Positions 61,870 through 64,000 of a stretch of 64,000 nucleotides of DNA are shown piece after piece. The stretch is from Straminergon stramineum. Lineage: Eukaryota; Streptophyta; Bryopsida; Hypnales; Calliergonaceae. A program made the position numbers and the translations under genes. The DNA is taken from positions 7,073,001-7,137,000 of the forward strand of contig OY987265.1 in assembly GCA_963920665.1 (NCBI GenBank), written 5' to 3'. The notes beneath the pieces were generated by a model. It did no database searches, was not told the DNA's origin, and was given only the letters and a program-made list of their open reading frames with translations. Each line of letters opens with the position of its first letter. Position 1 is the first letter of the stretch.

Positions 61870-61875
61870 TCACAT
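61870..61875 (-). promoter_or_regulatory. Start-stop uORF upstream of the membrane-protein gene
   Basis: In the presumed 5' leader the minus strand reads ATGTGA, an AUG immediately followed by a stop, 48 nt before the proposed start codon. Such minimal uORFs can stall ribosomes in plants. It only matters if the transcript starts upstream of it. Confidence 0.35.
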
Positions 61876-61899
61876 GAGGGGAATGGAATCAATCAATCG

Positions 61900-64000
61900 C
61901 CCTCGCTTGCTCACGTCGATCACAACCTGTACAAACAGCCCTGCACAAATTGTCTTCATTAGCGCTCGATGGGAATTCTTACCCCGTGATACGCAATTCC
62001 TAGATTCCGTGACCAGGCTCTCAGATAGATACAACCAAAACCCAATCAGAATCTGTCTGCTTCCCTGTTTTCACTAAGTCAATGAAATTCAACAAGACGA
62101 AATCGAACCTGAACGACGAACAAGAAGCTCTCCAAACACTCCATTCAACAAGAGACTTCCATCAGACCCTCCCCCCCTTCATGCAAATCCTCTCACGGCC
62201 CTCAACCCCCGCATCCCTAAAACTCCCAATCGTTGCAATCAACTTCAAGTAACAGCAGAAATTGTGCGCGCAAGGTCGCCGGCAACGACGCTAAAGCCAC
62301 CGCCCAAGACGAAACGCATGATGCCCGTCCCCCAACCACCGCAACCCAACAAATTCTGTCAACAAATTCTTGCTCCTTCCACACCCTAGCCCACTCTCGC
62401 TCGCAGAAAACAACTAACTAAACCCCAGCTTGTTGCACACAGAGCCCCACAGTTTAGCGGATTCGCTAATTAGCGGTGACCGACGCGCTACGCACCCTCA
62501 TACTCCCAGAGTCCTTCGTCTTTGTCTGTCGCGGGTATGGCAATATGATGATTATGGCCTTATGGGCATGGCCTAGTCGTGATGATTGTCCAGCTCACAA
62601 CAATGGCGCGATGATAAATAGCGATTGTCGAATGAGAACTTGTTGGGTGGGGATGATATTAGAGGTGCTTTTGGCGGGCGGGACGAAGTCCTTGCGTTTC
62701 TTTGAAAGAGAGTGGGAGGCGGGTGTGGCGCCAAGTGGGCGCCAAGTGTACGTCGCAGGGGAACGGAGAGTGTCGGATTCCAGCCCTGCCCCACAAACTT
62801 CGTCAGGGTCTCGTTTTCCAACGTCGCTGTTGGAACCTTGGTCGGCCCGCCATCGCCAACTTCTTCTCCTACTCGGAAGAAGTAGGCAACTCCTTCTTTC
62901 TTCTTCTTCTTCTCTTTCTTCGTGCTGTCCAATCTTCTAATATTTGGTACATTGGCATGCAGCTCCTTCCCAAGCTACATGTGCACTACAGTAGCAGTTC
63001 CGTTCGCAGATTATCCTCGTGATGCTTTCCACCTGGCTTCTCGGGAGAACGAGGTGCCCGCCATGCCCCACCATTGCGCAATTATGACGTACCCTTCTGT
63101 CGCTACAGGAAGACCAACTCCTACTCCTTAAGCTTACTGTACAAATTATGCAGGAATTTCTCTTCTCTGTTCCTTCCGACCTCGTTCGTTCTGTCGTTTG
63201 TGGCAGTCTCAATCATTTGTGCCGAAAATCTATCATGCTGGACCTTCGCTAGGTGGTCACGTTGGAGATTTGTGATGGCCCGACCGCATTTGCAGCGATT
63301 CGGATGCTCGCAGCATACAGTAATCCAATGCTTGCATCAGTTGCTCTCATTTAGATTGGCTTTTTATAGAGACTACTGTAGAGTTGCAGTTGTTGCTGCT
63401 GCTGCCTCGTGGCGCTTGACAACTGGAAGTTCGAAGATGCATGATCAACCTGGCATCTAGGATGCCGTGTGAAGTCTACAAAGTCCCAAGGGCAACAAAG
63501 TATGGGTCACTACAGTTGAATATAACTAAGGCAAATATGGAAAGTGGGCCCTTCCCCAGTCTAATTCCTAATTTCGAAGCTCGATATCCGGAGTACTAGT
63601 TTATTTATCGTAGAGTATTGGTCACCAACTTCGCACGCTAAAGGTCTGGCACGCGGGCAGTGGATGAAAGTGCTGGGGGCCCTTTGAATATTCTCCTTTC
63701 CTCCGATATGAATCTTTGTCAAAAAGTTGTACGGAGTAACTCTAAGCGATAGTAAACTTAATAGAGCCAAATGATTCGATTGAACGCATCCATAAAATTA
63801 AAATCTTGGCCGAGACCCTTGGATCTAGTCTCTACCAGTGACTCGATTTCTTTACATAACTACGTCAATTCTAGGGTGTCATGTAGTAAGTTGGAAAACT
63901 TCTTTCACTACAGATGTAGATAACGATTCTAGAATCGACATGCAGGAGGTCTAGCCGATCATCCACACTCCGCAGTAAGTGACAAGGTGAAGTAACTGGC
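61900..64000. other. GC-richer flank, possible leader and promoter, no supportable gene
   Basis: 61900-62480 probably contains the 5' leader and promoter of the minus-strand membrane-protein gene. Possible leader-intron junctions are an acceptor (TTTGTACAG on the minus strand, near 61926-61934) and a donor (CAG-GTTCGA, near 62109). Beyond that, open frames up to about 155 codons on both strands are low-complexity (serine/leucine from a TTC/CTT-rich run at 62890-62930) and overlap each other. I do not call any of them a gene. Confidence 0.45.

Noticed and set aside
62476..62940. 154-codon plus-strand frame and 119-codon minus-strand frame in the GC-rich right end
   Set aside because: They overlap each other, are low-complexity (serine/leucine or lysine runs) and show no domain.
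1..64000. tRNA, rRNA, CRISPR and prokaryotic-style features
   Set aside because: No T-loop/anticodon arrangement, rRNA signature or direct-repeat/spacer array was seen, and the DNA is clearly eukaryotic nuclear.

Overview
The window looks like plant nuclear DNA. It has spliced genes, a G-type lectin receptor kinase of a plant-only architecture, an F-box gene, a decayed Ty1/copia retrotransposon with a tRNA-Met-like primer site, and long AT-rich intergenic DNA. The F-box and membrane-protein sequences look to me more like a seed-free land plant (moss, liverwort, lycophyte or fern) than a flowering plant. That is an impression, not a placement. A run of exactly 200 N at 16791-16990 marks a scaffold gap.

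Layout. 1-3500: AT-rich DNA with a 55-bp tandem array (2198-2450). 3625-5094: a single-exon F-box gene (+). 5100-18500: gene-free DNA with several roughly 0.9-1.2 kb elements that share ends of the form TTAA-CCCCTAAAGG...CCTTTAGGGG-TTAA. 18546-29505: a Ty1/copia element on the minus strand with very short (about 165 bp) LTRs, a primer-binding site and a polypurine tract. It is broken by stop codons and by three interruptions, one of which is a TTAA element. 29506-43900: AT-rich gene-free DNA with minor arrays and more TTAA elements. 43900-52990: a six-exon lectin receptor kinase gene (+, 817 residues predicted). Repeats lie upstream, decayed copies of its exon 1 end lie inside intron 1, and copies of its 3' end lie downstream. 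53000-60150: repeats, including a 76-77 bp satellite (56216-57330), TTAA elements and a 0.4 kb foldback element. 60818-61822: a minus-strand polytopic membrane protein of unknown family. 62000-64000: GC-richer sequence with no supportable gene.

The three intact-looking genes are far apart and unrelated in function: a ubiquitin-ligase adaptor, a surface receptor kinase and a membrane protein. I see no operon-like or cluster logic. The most interesting system is the TTAA-flanked inverted-repeat family. One copy sits inside the copia integrase, where the flanks show a clean TTAA target duplication. That is the signature of piggyBac-type transposition, which I do not associate with land plants. 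No transposase for it is visible here.
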